From Methylobacterium planeticum (GTDB lineage Bacteria; Pseudomonadota; Alphaproteobacteria; Rhizobiales; Beijerinckiaceae), in assembly GCF_008806345.1 (NCBI RefSeq), contig NZ_VZZJ01000004.1, positions 62,001 to 126,000 of the forward strand: a DNA stretch of 64,000 bases. Direction: 5' to 3'. Shown here one piece after another: positions 17,559 to 28,500 of this stretch. Numbering within the stretch: the first letter of the stretch is position 1; every line of letters begins with the position of its first letter. The position numbers and the translations under genes were made by a program. Under the pieces are notes generated by a model that worked only from the letters and a program-made list of their open reading frames with translations, had not been told where the DNA came from and did no database searches.

Positions 17559-18371
17559 TCACGCATGAGCATGCCGCGGCGCCGTGACGACCGCGCGACC
17601 GCGCTTGCCGTGGAAGTACGAGCGCACCCAAGGGTGGTTCGAGGCCAGCATGGTCTCGATCGGACCTTCGGCGATGATCTGGCCATCCCCGAGCGCCGCG
17701 ATGCGGTCGCAGGCCGTGTAGAGGCTGTCGAGGTCGTGCGTGACCATGAAGACGGTCAGTCCGAGCGTCTGCTTGAGCGTCGCGACGAGCTCGTCGAACT
17801 CGCCCGCGCCGATCGGATCGAGGCCGGAGGTCGGCTCGTCGAGGAACAGGATCTCCGGGTCGAGCGCGAGGGAGCGGGCGAGGGCCGCGCGCTTGATCAT
17901 GCCGCCGGACAGCTCCGAAGGCAGCTTGTCGGCCGCATCCGGCTTCAGCCCGACCATCTCGATCTTGAGGCGGGCGAACTCGTCCAGCAGGCGCTCGGAC
18001 AGGTTGAGGTGCTCGCGCATCGGCATCTGGATGTTCTGCTTCACGGTCAGCGCCGAGAACAGCGCACCCTGCTGAAACAGCACGCCCCAGCGTTGCTCGA
18101 TCTGCCGCCGGCGCGCGATGGTGAGGCCATCCATATCCTCGCCGAACACCTCGATCTGGCCTGAGCGCTTCGGAACCAGCCCCAGGATCGTCCGGGTCAG
18201 CACCGACTTGCCCTGGCCCGAGGGACCGACGAAGCCGAGGATCTCGCCGCGCCGGATATCGAGGTTCAGCCCCTTCAGGATGGTGCGGTCGCGGAAGCCC
18301 ACGACGAGATCGCGCACGCGGATGATCGCGTCGCGGCGGCTGCCGTCGGAGAGGGGCGCGAGATCTGACAC
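17559..18371 (-). CDS. mlaF: Phospholipid ABC transporter ATP-binding protein MlaF
   Basis: The 270-residue ATPase has Walker A GPSGQGKS (49-56), a Q-loop in GVLFQQGALF, the signature LSGGM near 150, Walker B ILFLDEPTSGLDP and the switch His in VTHDL. GPSGQGKS and LSGGM are characteristic of the Mla/MCE subgroup. The start is a GTG five bases after the permease stop, with no clear ribosome site, so it probably relies on translational coupling. It powers lipid movement by the MlaE permease. Confidence 0.95.
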   Translation of the reverse strand: MSDLAPLSDGSRRDAIIRVRDLVVGFRDRTILKGLNLDIRRGEILGFVGPSGQGKSVLTRTILGLVPKRSGQIEVFGEDMDGLTIARRRQIEQRWGVLFQQGALFSALTVKQNIQMPMREHLNLSERLLDEFARLKIEMVGLKPDAADKLPSELSGGMIKRAALARSLALDPEILFLDEPTSGLDPIGAGEFDELVATLKQTLGLTVFMVTHDLDSLYTACDRIAALGDGQIIAEGPIETMLASNHPWVRSYFHGKRGRAVVTAPRHAHA

Positions 18372-18376
18372 GTGGT

Positions 18377-19525
18377 TTAAAAATCGATAGCCGCGAAGAA
18401 CACAGCGAAGAGTCCATCAAGCACGATGACCATGAAGATAGACTTGACGACTGAGGCGGTGACGTGGCGCCCGAGCGACTCCGCCGATCCCTCCACCTCG
18501 AACCCCTCGATCGTCGCGATGATCCCGATGATGAGCGCCATGAAGGGAGCCTTGATCAATCCCACGGCGACATGGTGGAGCGAGATCGCGGCCTGAAGGC
18601 GCGAGAGGAAGCCCTCGATGGTCATGCCGCCGTAGAGCATGGCGGTCAGCCCGCCGCCGGCCAGCGCCGCGAGCGAGGCGATGAAGGCCAGGATCGGCAA
18701 TCCGATCACCAGGGCGAGAATGCGGGGGACGATCAGGATCTCGATCGGATCGAGCCCCATCACCCGGAGGGCGTCGACCTCCTCACGCATCCGCATCGAC
18801 CCGATCTCTGCCGTGAAGGCGGACCCCGACCTGCCGGCGACCATGATCGAGGTGAGCAGCACGCCGAGTTCCCGCAGGATCAGCAGCCCGATCAGGTTGA
18901 CCACGAAGGTCTGAGCGCCGAACCGTTGGAGCTGGAAGATGCCCTGCTGCGCGACGATGCCGCCCACCAGGAACGAGATCAGGACGATGATCGGCACGCC
19001 CCGCAGGGCGACCTGCTCGATCTGATTGACGAGGGCCGTGCCGCGGAAGGTGCTTGGCCGGCCGGCCACACGGATGCAGGCCGCGACGACTTCGCCGAAG
19101 AAGGCCAGCCCGGTGACCAGATCCGCCTTGGCCCCGACCACCCGGCGGCCGAAATCCTCCAGGAAACCGAGAATGCGCCCGCGTCGCCGCGAGGGCGGCG
19201 CCTCGGGATTCTTGAGCGCCATCTCGCCGAGCAGAATGCGGTGCTCCGGTGACGCGCCCGCATAGGCCAGGCGACCGCCGGCCGCCTCGATCTCGCTGCG
19301 GGTCCGCTCGAGGACCCAAGCTCCCAGGGTATCCAGCCGAAGCACGCGGCTCAGATCGACCAGCACGGGCCTCGCTTGCGCGAAGGCCGCGATGCGCGCG
19401 GCGGCCGCCTCGACGGCCGCCGCCTGATCGGCGGTCCAGCGTCCGCCGAGCATCGCACGGCCGCTCCCATCATCCAGGGTCGCGGATGCGGATTCCTTCG
19501 CCAACGTGACGTCCCCGGTCCGCAC
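18377..19525 (-). CDS. mlaE: MlaE-family permease with N-terminal STAS domain
   Basis: The 382-residue protein fuses a STAS-like domain (about 15-105, resembling MlaB) to an MlaE permease (about 125-382; GVPIIVLISFLVGGIVAQQG, AGRSGSAFTAEIGSMRM, MGLDPIEILIVPR). In E. coli the STAS function is a separate protein, MlaB, so this fusion replaces it. The GTG start at 19525 is supported by AGGAGG eight bases upstream. It is the first gene of the operon mlaE-mlaF-mlaD-lipoprotein, which would move phospholipids between the membranes. Confidence 0.94.
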   Translation of the reverse strand: MRTGDVTLAKESASATLDDGSGRAMLGGRWTADQAAAVEAAAARIAAFAQARPVLVDLSRVLRLDTLGAWVLERTRSEIEAAGGRLAYAGASPEHRILLGEMALKNPEAPPSRRRGRILGFLEDFGRRVVGAKADLVTGLAFFGEVVAACIRVAGRPSTFRGTALVNQIEQVALRGVPIIVLISFLVGGIVAQQGIFQLQRFGAQTFVVNLIGLLILRELGVLLTSIMVAGRSGSAFTAEIGSMRMREEVDALRVMGLDPIEILIVPRILALVIGLPILAFIASLAALAGGGLTAMLYGGMTIEGFLSRLQAAISLHHVAVGLIKAPFMALIIGIIATIEGFEVEGSAESLGRHVTASVVKSIFMVIVLDGLFAVFFAAIDF

Positions 19526-19570
19526 GAACCGCGCCTCCTGCTTCCAGCCGTTATGAGTTGAGCAGGGTTA

Positions 19571-20782
19571 CTATACCGTCTCCGAAGCGCGGGCGGCAAA
19601 CGCCTGCGCTTCGGCCGACCGCCATGCCGCGCCGACGAGGCAGAGACCGATCAGCGCGAGGGGTGTCATCAGGGCGAAGGCGAGGGGAGCCTCGACCCGA
19701 TAGGCGGCCCCCGTCATCAGCGTCGCGCTCGCCGCCGCGAGCGCGTTCACGGCGCTGAGCGAACCCTGTGCCCGGCCTCGTGCCCCCTCCGGAGCGAAGG
19801 CCGAGACCGCCGCCATCGCCCCGAGTTGCGTCGCGCCGAATGTCAGCCCGTGGAGCAGCTGAAGCGGGATCATTGGTCCGATCTGGTCTCCGACGAAGCT
19901 CATCCCGATCGCCCGCACCAGTGCCGCGCCGGCGCCGAGGCCGAGGAGCCGGAAGGGGGTGCGCCATCGCGCCGGCAGCTGGCCCACCGTGGCGAAGAGG
20001 CAGATCTCCGAACCGACGCCGATGGCCCACAGCAGCCCGACCCAGCCTGCCGAGATGCCGTGCGTCATCCAGTAGATGCTGCCGAAGGCGTAGATGGCCG
20101 CGTGGCTCGACTGGACCACCGCGGCCGCCGCGATCGAGAGCCAGAGCATGCGCGGCAGGCGGACGGGTCCGGCTGGCCGTGGCGTTGACGGGATCGCCGC
20201 CACGCCGCGGCTCGCATAGGCGACGAGGCTCGCGAGCAAAGCAAGCCCGGTGAGCAGGAGCGGCACCGCGATCGCATCGGGCAGCGCGCCGAGCAGCGCG
20301 CCGCCGACGAGGTTGGCCGACAGGAAGGCGATCGAGCCGGAAAGGCGGATGCGCGCGTAATCGAGGCGCGCATCGCGCCGGACGGCGGCGAGCGTGAGGT
20401 AGTCGATGCTGGGCACGAGCGGTGCGCCCGCGACGGCATTGACGACGATCAGCGCAGCGAGCAGCGGCCAGCCGATCGCGGCGCCCGCGGGCATGGCCGC
20501 GTAGGTGGCGGCGAGGACGAGGCTCCCGACCAGGAGGAGCGTGCGGGCACCGACGCCGCGATCGATCAGGCTCAGCAGCGGCGCCGCGGCGACGATCCGG
20601 GTCGCGATCGGGAGCGCGAGGAGAAAGCCGATCAGGCCCGCATCGAGGCCGAGGGCGTTCAGCCAGACCGGCATGAACGGCATCGCGATGCCGATCTCGA
20701 CGAAGATCACCGCGTAGAGCAGCGACAGGCGGAAGGCGCCGGAATCGACGGGCAGGGGCGCGGGAGCGGACAACGGGACCAC
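19571..20782 (-). CDS. MFS transporter, phenylpropionate permease-like
   Basis: This 403-residue integral membrane protein has about 12 hydrophobic segments. Its layout resembles the HcaT/MFS_1-like group: an early PFMPVWLNALGLDAGLIG, then YARIRLSGSIAF in the first half, and GLTFGATQLGAMAAV in the second. The substrate cannot be read from sequence. The start is a GTG at 20782 without a convincing ribosome site, and nearby alternatives exist. It diverges from the CheZ-like gene across 115 bp that contain a CGCCCG / CGGGCG inverted repeat. Confidence 0.85.
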   Translation of the reverse strand: MVPLSAPAPLPVDSGAFRLSLLYAVIFVEIGIAMPFMPVWLNALGLDAGLIGFLLALPIATRIVAAAPLLSLIDRGVGARTLLLVGSLVLAATYAAMPAGAAIGWPLLAALIVVNAVAGAPLVPSIDYLTLAAVRRDARLDYARIRLSGSIAFLSANLVGGALLGALPDAIAVPLLLTGLALLASLVAYASRGVAAIPSTPRPAGPVRLPRMLWLSIAAAAVVQSSHAAIYAFGSIYWMTHGISAGWVGLLWAIGVGSEICLFATVGQLPARWRTPFRLLGLGAGAALVRAIGMSFVGDQIGPMIPLQLLHGLTFGATQLGAMAAVSAFAPEGARGRAQGSLSAVNALAAASATLMTGAAYRVEAPLAFALMTPLALIGLCLVGAAWRSAEAQAFAARASETV

Positions 20783-20897
20783 AGCGATGGAGGGGCAATC
20801 GCCCGAACGTAAGCGGGCGTTAAACCCGACCTGTCAAATTGCGTCAGCTTGGATGCGCAGCAGGCCCGTACGACCTGCATAGCCAAGGACGTGTTGG

Positions 20898-21983
20898 ATG
20901 TCCGGTTCCCACTCGCTGACCGCGATCGAACCATCAGAGTATGATCTGATCGAGTCGGCGATGAGCGAGAGCGCCCGAGGGCGCTGGTTCCTCACGGAAT
21001 ATGCGCGCCGCAACCGCAGCGCGGACACGGACATGCTGCTCGGGGCGATCCATCGTCTCGAATCCGTCGTGACGAGCGAGCGTGGGCCCACCGAGGGCGT
21101 CGGCCGCCTGCGCGGCGACCTGATGGAGATGGCGAACGCGATCGCACGCACGAAGGCCGAGATCGCCGCGATCAGCGCGCCCGAGCAGGATCAGACCCGC
21201 CTCAGCGTCGCCTCGGAGGCACTCGATGCCATCGTGCGGGCAACGGAGCGCGCGACCACGGACATCCTCGGCGCGGCCGAGGAAGTGCAGGAAGCCGCCT
21301 GGACGCTCCGCGAGCACGGCGCCGATGCCAGCATCTGCGACGGGCTCGACCGGCACGCCACGCAGATCTACACGGCCTGCTCCTTCCAGGATCTGACGGC
21401 CCAGCGCACGAGCCGCATCGTCCACACCCTGCGGTACCTCGAAGAGCGCCTCGTCGCGATGATCGCGATCTGGGGCAGCGACGACGACCAGATCCCGCCC
21501 GCACCCGGGGAGGAGGGTGCCCGCAGCCGACCCAGCACCGAATCGACGCTCGACGATCTCTGTCAGAGCGATGTCGACCGCTTCATCGACATGGATGCGG
21601 CCACCGAGATGGCGGTCGTGCGGACGCCGATGGCGACCGTCGTGCCGCTCCACGAAGACCTGACTTTCATGCCGTCGCAGGCGACGGAGACCGTAGGCCC
21701 CGAGGCCGCGGTCGCCAACGACGCCATGTTCGACCTCGCCGAGGCGGCAGCCGAGCCGGACATGCCGGCCGAGGATTTCGAGCTGGAGCCCGAACTCGAG
21801 CTTCTTCCGCCGCAGAGCGAGGAGGTTTCGCAGGTCGTCGAGGCGGGGGCTGGCGACGATGCCAGGCCGCACCCCGGCCCGGTCCTCTCGGCGACAGCTC
21901 TCGTCCCGGGTGAGGCCGAGGCTCTCGATTTTGCGGATATCGATGCGCTCAGCATCGAGGAGAAGCTCGCGCTGTTCTCCTGA
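20898..21983 (+). CDS. CheZ-like protein phosphatase
   Basis: The 361-residue protein contains a helical-hairpin segment ending IYTACSFQDLTAQRTSRIVHTL (about 157-180). This is the CheZ active-site motif with Asp165 and Gln169 in the places of the catalytic pair of CheZ. The C-terminal third is acidic and probably disordered, and it ends in DIDALSIEEKLALFS, a hydrophobic tail reminiscent of CheZ's CheY-binding peptide. Role: dephosphorylation of a CheY-like receiver. No chemotaxis genes are nearby. AAGGA stands seven bases before the ATG. Confidence 0.85.
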   Translation: MSGSHSLTAIEPSEYDLIESAMSESARGRWFLTEYARRNRSADTDMLLGAIHRLESVVTSERGPTEGVGRLRGDLMEMANAIARTKAEIAAISAPEQDQTRLSVASEALDAIVRATERATTDILGAAEEVQEAAWTLREHGADASICDGLDRHATQIYTACSFQDLTAQRTSRIVHTLRYLEERLVAMIAIWGSDDDQIPPAPGEEGARSRPSTESTLDDLCQSDVDRFIDMDAATEMAVVRTPMATVVPLHEDLTFMPSQATETVGPEAAVANDAMFDLAEAAAEPDMPAEDFELEPELELLPPQSEEVSQVVEAGAGDDARPHPGPVLSATALVPGEAEALDFADIDALSIEEKLALFS

Positions 21984-22116
21984 TCACCGGACAGACGATT
22001 GGTCGCGCCGGACGCGGAAGCGGGGTGGTATAGAGCCTCGCCCAAGCCTGTCCGCCTGGACCGCGGGGCGTCGCCCCGAAACTCGACGTGCAGCGTCAGG
22101 CCGCCCAAGATTGTCC

Positions 22117-22557
22117 ATGGTCCTCCATCTGATCAAGCTGAGCGTCGGCCCCGCCTCCATCGAGGACCTCGCGGCCCGGCAGGCTCGACAGCGGAGCGAG
22201 GCCCTGAACGCCGGACGCGATCCGGCCCCCTTCCACGCGACCCGGATGCTGCCGAAGCGTCACGGCGAGATCGTCGGGGCCGGATCGATCTACTGGGTGA
22301 TCAAGGGCACGCTCTCGTGCCGCCAAGGCATCACGGCCATCGAGCCCTTCACCGGAACCGACGGCATCGCGCGCTGCCGCATCGTCCTCGACCAGACCAT
22401 CGTACCCGTCGCGCCGCGCTCGTACCGTCCCTTCCAGGGATGGCGCTATCTCGCGGCCGAGGACGCACCGACGGATCTGGATCAGGCTGCGGTCGGGGAC
22501 CTGGCGCGGATGCCGGAGGCGCTGCGCCGGGAACTCGTCAGCCTGGGTTTGCTCTGA
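22117..22557 (+). CDS. DUF1489 family protein
   Basis: The 146-residue product matches DUF1489, a conserved alphaproteobacterial family of unknown function: LHLIKLSVG at the start, RMLPKRHGEIVGAGSIYWVIKG, and QTIVPVAPRSYRPFQGWRYL, ending in ALRRELVSLGLL. The ATG at 22117 fits the usual length of about 140 residues, whereas the frame is open much further upstream. It converges with the giant growth-pole gene, 35 bp apart. Confidence 0.88.
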   Translation: MVLHLIKLSVGPASIEDLAARQARQRSEALNAGRDPAPFHATRMLPKRHGEIVGAGSIYWVIKGTLSCRQGITAIEPFTGTDGIARCRIVLDQTIVPVAPRSYRPFQGWRYLAAEDAPTDLDQAAVGDLARMPEALRRELVSLGLL

Positions 22558-22592
22558 GTGCGCCGCGCCCCTGAGGGCGCGGCGGCTATCGG

Positions 22593-25500
22593 TCAGGCGC
22601 CTTCGAAGCGACCGCTCGCATGCGCCAGCATGGTGTAGACCTTGCCCGTCTCCGAGGTGAGATAGGCGTCGGCCCGCTTCGAGTCCGTATCGTTCTTCGA
22701 GACGTCGCCGAGCAGCCTCTCGAACTCGTTCACGTAGCGATCCACCGTGCGGCGGAACTCGGCCTCGCCGCGATAGCGACGCTGAATCTCCTCGAAGGTC
22801 TGGCGTCCCTGCGCCGTATAGATGCGCGGGGTGAACAGGTTCGGCTCGCCGCGGCGATAGCGCTCCCACAGATCCACCGCCGTCCGGTGCTCGATCATCC
22901 AGGCGATGTCGGTCGAGATCGTATCGAGCGTCGTGCGGCTGCCGGCGCTCTCGCCCTTGCCGCCCTCGGCCTTCACGTCGCGCGCGGGGGAGACCTCCTC
23001 GTCGTCGAGGGAGGCGCGGGTCAGGAGATCCGAGAGCCAACCGCGCTTGTCGCCGCCTTGCGCCGCGCGCGGCTGCGCGGTCGCGCGCGGGGCGGGAGCC
23101 TCCACCCGTGCCTGCGCCTGGGCCGGACGCGGCGCGCTGCTCGGCGCTGCCGCCGGAGGCGTGACCTTGGCCGCCGGAGCCGGCGCAGCCACGGCCGGGC
23201 GCACCGGGGCGGGAGCCGACCGGCCCGCCTCCGCGACCCGGCGTTGCTCGGCGGCTTGCGGCTGCGCCACGTCGACCGCGCGGTTCGAGCGCGACACCAG
23301 AGCAGACAGCTCGTTCAGCGCCTTGATCTGGTCCGAGACCACGCGGCGCATCTCACTAGTGGCATCCTGCGTCTCGCGCGGGATCTCCAGTACACCGCGC
23401 TGGAGGTCGGCGCGCGTGGCACCGAGTTCCGACCGGATCGTGCTCGCCATCTCGCGCATGCCGGAAACCGACTTGCCGAACTGGTCCTGGGCCTCCTCGA
23501 AGACCGCGCGCATCTGCTGTGAGGCTGCCTCGATGGTGGCGCGCACCTGCTCCGTGGTCCGATCGCTCTCGGAGCCCGCGCCGTTGCGCAGACGCTCGAA
23601 CTCACCGGACACCGCGGCGCTCGCCTGCTTGGCGCTCTCGGACAGCCGTGCGCCGACATCGCGGGCACGCTCCTCGGCCGCCTGCAGGGTTCCCTCGATC
23701 ATCTCGCCAAAGCGCGCGGACTGGGCCTCGAGATCGGAGGAGCGCGCCTCGATGCCGGAGAGAGCCGAAGCGATCGCCTCCTGCCGGCCGGAAAGCGTCT
23801 CCGACAAGCGCCCTTCCACCGTCTGAAGCGAGCTGGCCGCCCCGGTCAGGGCGCGAACATGTGCACCGGCCTGATCCGTGAGCGTGCGGCCGTGACCGTC
23901 GAGCACCGCCGCGAGTTCCCTCGCCTCCCGGAGCGCGCCCTGGGCGACATCTTGCAGCGTCGCGACCTGGGCCGAGACGCCTTCGGTGGCGCGGCTCGTC
24001 TCCGCGGCGATCTCGGACAGGGCCGACTCGATCTGGTGAACGCGGCCGGCAAGCCCACCCTCGATCGAACCGAGATTGTCGGCCGCACTCGAGACGAGAT
24101 CGCGAAGCGCCTCGTTCGCGGTTTCGATCCGCACGAGCACGCTGTGGAGGTCGCGTCGCAGCCGGTCGTTGGTCTCCGAGAGACCGGCGATGCTCTTGGC
24201 GGCGCCATCGTCGATCGCGGTGCGAAGGAGGCGGGCCGACTCGCTCGACTGTGCGGCCAATTCCTCCGTCCGCTGCCGAAGGGTCTCGACCAGCGGAGCG
24301 CCGGTCTCCGAGAGCGCCCGCTCGATCGCTTGGCCGCGCTCGGCGAGTGCGTCCGCCAGCTGAAGCGCGGGCCCGTCGATTACCGCGCGGAGGCGCTCGA
24401 TATTGGTGCCCATCGTCTCGGCGACCGCCTGCCCGCGGCCATCGACGGTCTCGACCAACGCGCCGCCGCGCTCCTCGATCGCGCGGATGATGCGCTCGGC
24501 GCTCTCGGCGAGGCGCCGGGCGAGGGCGTCACCGCGGGAATCCACGAGGGTGCCGAGGGCGTTCGCGCGCCGTTCGAAGCCCGTGGTCATCTGCTGATTC
24601 CGCTCGTCGATGATCGCATCGACGGCCGCGTTGCGCTCGTCCAGGACGGACGCGAGGGCGGCCGTGTGAGCGTCCGCGAGGGCGGCATGGCTGTTCGCGC
24701 GCTCGTCGAGGATCGCGATCATGCTGGCCATGCGTTCGTCGACCAGAACCGCGTAGGCATCGTGGCGGTCGTCGAACGCCGTCGCCAAGGCGTCGCCACG
24801 GGCGGCGACGAGGGTCGCGAAGGTCTTCATGCGGCTGTCGATGCGCGCCGTGAAGGCCTCGCTGCGCGTATCGACGGATTCGGTCAGTGCGGAGCCCCGC
24901 TCCTCGACCAGGCGGGCGAAGGCCGCGGTGCGTCCCTCCACCAGGCCGTCGAGGGCGCGCAAGCGTTCGTCGAAGACGCTCGCCAACGTCTCCGTACGGG
25001 CCTCGACCCGGTCGGTCAGGGCAGCGGTGCGGCTCTCAACGAAACCATCGAAGGCGCGCAGGCGCTCGTCGAACACGCTCGCGAGGTTCTCCGTCCGGGC
25101 TTCGACCCGGTCCGTCAGGGCCGCCGTGCGGCTCTCCACGAGACCGTCGAAGGCGCCGATCACCTCGTCGAGCAGGCCGCGCAGGCTCTGCGTGCGCTGG
25201 TCCATGGTCTCGGCGATGTGGCTGCCGCGGCCTTGGACAAGCTCGTCGAGGGCGCGCAGGCGCTCGTCGAAGAGGGCGGTCAACGCCCGCGTACGAGCCT
25301 CGGCCTGTCCCGTGAGCGCCGCGCCACGACTCTCGACCAGCTGATCGAGCCCACCGAGAACCTCGTCGAACAGGGAGCGCAGACCCTGCATGCTGTGATC
25401 CATCGTGGCGGCGAGCTGCGTGCCGCGGCCCTCCACCAGGCTCTCGAGCTCGGCGATGCGCCGGTCGAACACCGTCCCGATCGCCTGGGCGCGGGACTCG

Positions 25501-28500
25501 ACATGGCCCGTCAGGGCCGCGGCCCGGCTGTCGACGAGGCCGTCGAGCACATGGACCACCTCATCGAAGAGGGACCGCAGGCCCTGTGTCCGGCTATCCA
25601 TCGTCTCGGCGAGATGCGTGCCGCGGCCCTCGACCAGATGGTCGAGCGCTTCCAGGCGCTCGTCGAACAGGCTGCCGATCTCCCGGGTGCGGGCGTCGAG
25701 CGTCCCGGCGGCCTTGCCGAGCGTCGTCTCGATGGTGTCGACGAGCTCGCGGCCCCGATCGCTGAGCGCCTCGTGCAGCGGGCCCATATGGCCGTCGAGG
25801 TTCGAGCTGAGCGTCGTCGCGTGGGAGTCGAGGAGAACGCGGATCTGGTTGGTGCGGTCGTCGAGCAGGCCATGGACCGTGCGCACGCCCTCGTCGAGCA
25901 GCGCGCTGATGTCGGAGGTGCGCGTGTCGAGGGTGCGCCCGAGGCGGCCCTCGCCGTCGCCGAGCATCCGGTCCGCCTCCGCGATCGTCTCGCGAAGCTT
26001 CGCCAGGACGCTCTCACCGCGGCGCTCGATCAGCTCGCCGAGCGAGTTTCCGCCGGTGTCGAAGAGGCGCGCCAGTTCGGTCACGCGGCCACCGATCGCG
26101 CCGAAGACCATGCGGCCCTTCTCGTCGAGTTCGGTCGCCATCGCGGCCGTCCGCTGGTCGATGAGATGGCCGAGCTGATCGGCGCGTTCCGAGAACGCGG
26201 TGCGGATCGTCTCGGCCTGCGCGGCCAAGGCCACATCGGCGCTGTGGGCTTGCTGCTCGACCGCGGCGACGAGCGCGCGGGCGCGCTCGGCGAGGGAGGT
26301 ATCGACATCGGTCGTGCGGGTCTCGATCAGACTGACGAGCTCGCGGGTGCGCGCCGCCAAGTCTTCATCGACTGCCCGAGTGCGCGTCTCGATCAGGCGG
26401 ATCGCCTCGAAGGCCTGGGAGCCGAAGGTCTCGTCGATCAGGCGGCTGCGCTCTTCCAGGGCGGCGCTGATGGCGTCGAGGCGCGCGATGACACCCGTGT
26501 CGAAGCGCCCGGCGCCCTCTTCGAGCTGGCGCGCGAGTTCCTGCGTCTGCCGGTCGAGACGATCGCCGATCTCCGCGCTGCGGGCGCCGAGGACGTCGCC
26601 GAGACTCGCGGAGCGGGTCGCGATGTCCTGCGCCATCCCTTCGGCGCGCGTGTCGAGGGCCTGGACGAGGTCGCGTCCGCCCTCCGCCATGATCCGGGCC
26701 ATCTCGCCGGTGCGCACGATCAGGGCCTCGTTGAGCGCCGTCGCGCGCGCGCCAAGATGCCCGTCGATGTGGCTGACGAGGCTCGCGAAGGTCTCGCCGA
26801 TCTCGGCCGACCGCTTGGTCGAGCGATCTTCGAGGGCTCCGAGATGCGTCTCGACGACCTCGCGGGCTTCCCGCGCGCGCTCGGCGATGCTCTCGGCGAC
26901 CGCCTTGCCCTGGACGGTGATGACCCGGTCCATCTCCTCGAGCCGGCCGGTCACGACCTCGCTCAGCGCCGTGGTGTCGCGGGAGATCCGGTCCGCCAGG
27001 ATGTCGCCGCGGGCAATCGTCTCCTGAAGCGCCGCGAGGCGGTTGCCCAGGACGTCGTCCATGGCCTTGGCACGGCTCTCCGCGGTCTCCGCGAAGGTGG
27101 CGCCGGTCTGCGTCAGGGCATCGGCCACGCGCGCGCCCTGGCTCGCGACGGCCAGCACGATGTCGCGGCCGGTGCTGGCGAGGCGGGTATGGGCCTCGTC
27201 CGTATGGTTCGCGATCAGGTCCGTCATGCTGCGGCTGTGCGTGCCGAAGGCGGATTCGACGTCGGAGATGCGCGTCGCCAGCTCCGTGCCGAAGCCCTTC
27301 GCGGCGCGCGCGAACACACCGCTCGCCTCCTCGGCCCGCTGCGACAGCTCCTCCTGAAGCTCGCGCATGGCCTGGCGCAGCCCCGTGACGGCGGTCTCGA
27401 CGCGCCCGCCTACCTCGCCGTGCACGCCCTCAGCCGTCTCGCGGAACCGCGCCAGGACCCCGGAGGTGTGCGTCTCGAGGGCACCGGCCGTATGCTCCGA
27501 AACCTCCCGCAGCGCGTTCGTCACTTCGGTGAAGCGGCTGGCGAGATCCGCGCTGTGTCGCGCGGCGGTTCCCGTCGCACTCTCCGTGGCCCGCTGAAGC
27601 ATGTCGGCGGCCTGCGCGGTGCGGTCGGCGAGTTCGCTCGCCGTCGCCGAGAGCCGGCGCTCGAAGATCTGCACGGCCTCGACGGTGCGCGCCTCGAGTT
27701 CGCCGGTGGCGCCGGCGGCCGAGCGGCGCAGGGCCTGGGCGGCCTCGGCGCTGCTCGCGCCCACCGCCACCGTCGTCTCCTCGGCGCTGCGCCGGAAGAT
27801 GTCGGCGACCTCAGCGGTCCGGCTCCCGATCTCGGACCCGAGCGTCTCGACCGAGCCGCGCAGGGATGCGACGGCCTCGCTCGCATTCGACTCGAAGGTG
27901 CGACCGAGGTCGGCGAAGGCTGTCTCGAGGGTCGCGGCCGCCTCCCTGGCACGTTGGGCGAAGAGGTCGCCAACGCGCTCCCCCGTCGCGTTGAGGCTCG
28001 ATTCCAGTCCGCCGCCATGCACCGTGATGGTCTCGTGCAGGCGCCCGGCCACCGCCTCGATCCGGTCGCTGAGCTCGCCACCGCGGCTGCCCACGGTCTC
28101 GGCGATGCGCTCAGCCGAACCGACCAGTTCGTCGCGGACCTGGCCCGTCCGCGCGGTAAAGCTCTCGATGATGCCGCTCGCCGTGAGGGCGAGGCCCGCC
28201 TGGGTCTCGCGACCGCGCGCCTCGATCATGTCGGCGACGCCGGTCCCGGCGGTCTCGATCTCGGACCGCAGGCTCGCGCCGCGATGGGCGATGTCATCGG
28301 TCAGGGCCGCGCCGGTCGTGGCGAAGTGGGTCCGCAGGTTGTCGCCGATCTCGGCGAAGCGCGCCGTGATCTCGCCGCCGGTGCTGGTGAAGCGCTCGGT
28401 CAACTCGCCGCCGCGCGACAGGAAGGCCGTCTCCAGGGCGCTAGCCGAGCGCTCGAAGCTCTCGCGCACGTCGGTGCCCTGGCGGTTGAGGGCATCGATC

